Positions 6,186 to 7,128 of a stretch of DNA of 7,128 nt are shown one piece after another. Origin of the DNA: Actinomycetota bacterium (GTDB lineage Bacteria; Actinomycetota; Acidimicrobiia; IMCC26256); contig WLHA01000054.1 in assembly GCA_009702955.1 (NCBI GenBank), forward strand, positions 1 to 7,128, in the 5' to 3' direction. Every line of letters starts with the position of its first letter. Position 1 is the first letter of the stretch. Under the pieces are notes generated by a model, which had not been told where the DNA came from, searched no databases, and saw only the letters and a list, made by a program, of their open reading frames with translations. Both the position numbers and the translations under genes were made by a program.

Positions 6186-7124
6186 ATGAGATCAAGATCG
6201 CTAGTTCTCATGTACCACCAGATAACTGAGGCTGGAGTTGACCCGAGCGGTCTTGCTGTAAGCCCCAAGAATTTTGCATCTCAATTATCGGTCTTGAAGG
6301 AACGCTGTGAAGTTGTTCCGCTTCGCGAACTTCAATTGAGATCAGAGTCGCGCGGTAAGCGCCCTCGGGTAGCGATTACTTTCGACGATGGATACGCCGA
6401 CAACGGAGAGGTGGGCGCACCCATCTTGGAGGCTGCTGGGCTTCCGGCGAGTTTCTTCATCACCGGCATAGCACTCGATGGTCAAGGTGAATTCTGGTGG
6501 GATTCATTAGAGCACCTTCTCCTTGACCTGTCCGATCAGAGTGCACCGCAGGATCCATTTGAAGTAGTAATTGGTGGTCAACGTCTGCGTGTCGATCTTC
6601 GTACCCTCGAGGCGCGCCTGCGTGCCCACAAGGCTTTGAATAGGCGTCTACGAATCCGTCGCCCAGAGGAGATAACGCCCGTAATTGAGGCGCTGGCTGC
6701 GCATGTCAGTCGTGAAGCTCCAACCTGCGAACGTCATCGTTTAGCGGGGCCAGATGGCGTATTAGCGCTCTCTCGAATCCCCGGTATGACAATTGGATCT
6801 CACACAATTAGGCATGCGTTACTCCCAGTCCTCTCTCCAGAGGCCCGTCACCATGAGTTAGAGGAGTCTCGCCGGCTACTTGCTGATGCAATAGGCAAAC
6901 CAGTTGTCGAGTTTGCCTTCCCTTACGGCGGCGAGGATGCCTTCGATCATGAGAGCGAAGTAGCGGTGCGCGAAGCGGGGTATGTACTCGCGTGCAGAGC
7001 AGTCTTTGGCAGAGTGACGCAGCGCACTGACCCATACAAGATCCCTCGCGCTCAGGTCTTCGATAGAGATGAGCAAGAGTTCTCTGCGGACCTTGACTCG
7101 TGGTTTAAAGGGCGCGTTCCGTGA
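6186..7124 (+). CDS. Polysaccharide deacetylase family protein (NodB homology, CE4)
   Basis: A 312-residue protein that would remove N- or O-acetyl groups from a sugar. Motif 1 TFDDGY (65-70) gives the catalytic base D67 and metal ligand D68. Motif 2 SHTIRH supplies metal ligands H206 and H210. Motif 3 FAFPYG ends at about 248. The opening VLMYHQI and the NFASQL segment are typical of this subgroup. Motifs 1 and 2 are about 135 residues apart, far more than in the minimal NodB fold; the insert includes EFWWDSLEHLLLDL and an arginine-rich helical stretch. No signal peptide or membrane helix is seen, so it should act in the cytoplasm on a nucleotide-linked or lipid-linked precursor (inference). 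ATG 6186 starts five bases after the methyltransferase stop. An in-frame TTG at 6177 overlapping that stop is the alternative. It is the third gene of the plus-strand operon. Confidence 0.9.
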   Translation: MRSRSLVLMYHQITEAGVDPSGLAVSPKNFASQLSVLKERCEVVPLRELQLRSESRGKRPRVAITFDDGYADNGEVGAPILEAAGLPASFFITGIALDGQGEFWWDSLEHLLLDLSDQSAPQDPFEVVIGGQRLRVDLRTLEARLRAHKALNRRLRIRRPEEITPVIEALAAHVSREAPTCERHRLAGPDGVLALSRIPGMTIGSHTIRHALLPVLSPEARHHELEESRRLLADAIGKPVVEFAFPYGGEDAFDHESEVAVREAGYVLACRAVFGRVTQRTDPYKIPRAQVFDRDEQEFSADLDSWFKGRVP

Positions 7125-7128
7125 GTGA
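7121..7128 (+). CDS. Possible start of a further gene, cut by the right window edge
   Basis: GTG at 7121 overlaps the TGA stop of the deacetylase in the four-base arrangement GTGA, common at tightly coupled operon junctions. AAAGGG at 7107-7112 lies eight bases upstream and could serve as a ribosome binding site. Only two codons are visible, so nothing can be said about the product. Confidence 0.3.

Overview
The window is a piece of a surface-polysaccharide (O-antigen, capsule or cell-wall glycan) biosynthesis and export locus from a bacterium of moderate GC content (mid-50s percent by eye). Protein style, frequent GTG/TTG start candidates, weak or absent Shine-Dalgarno sites before several genes and the sequence character of the ABC exporter suggest an actinobacterium or a relative. 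That placement is an inference; no marker gene is present. I see no mobile element, tRNA, rRNA or CRISPR array.

Layout, left to right. A GT4-type glycosyltransferase on the minus strand runs off the left edge (about 1-634, N-terminal 211 residues seen). After a short divergent gap comes a GT2 glycosyltransferase on the plus strand (794-1813), which meets an ABC exporter operon head-on. That operon is on the minus strand: permease Wzm-like (3917-3069), then ATPase Wzt-like (3069-1834), joined by a TAATG stop/start. A second divergent gap (3918-4121) separates it from a plus-strand operon: a GT4-type glycosyltransferase (4122-5426), a SAM methyltransferase-like protein (5434-6180) and a polysaccharide deacetylase of the NodB/CE4 fold (6186-7124). 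A GTG overlapping the deacetylase stop hints that another gene follows past the right edge.

How they may work together: the three glycosyltransferases would build a lipid-linked glycan on the cytoplasmic face, the deacetylase and methyltransferase would tailor it, and the Wzm/Wzt-type exporter would flip the finished chain. The ATPase has a C-terminal beta-rich extension of the kind that in Wzt recognises a terminal cap on the glycan. A methyltransferase close by is therefore a candidate capping enzyme, though its SAM-binding motif looks eroded.

The gene families are well known. The points worth a second look are the gene orientation mosaic, the altered methyltransferase motif, the cap-recognition hypothesis, the signal-peptide-less deacetylase with a long insert, a helically phased 10-bp repeat at a GTG start, and an inverted repeat holding both stop codons of a convergent gene pair. 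I find no evidence for a wholly new system here.
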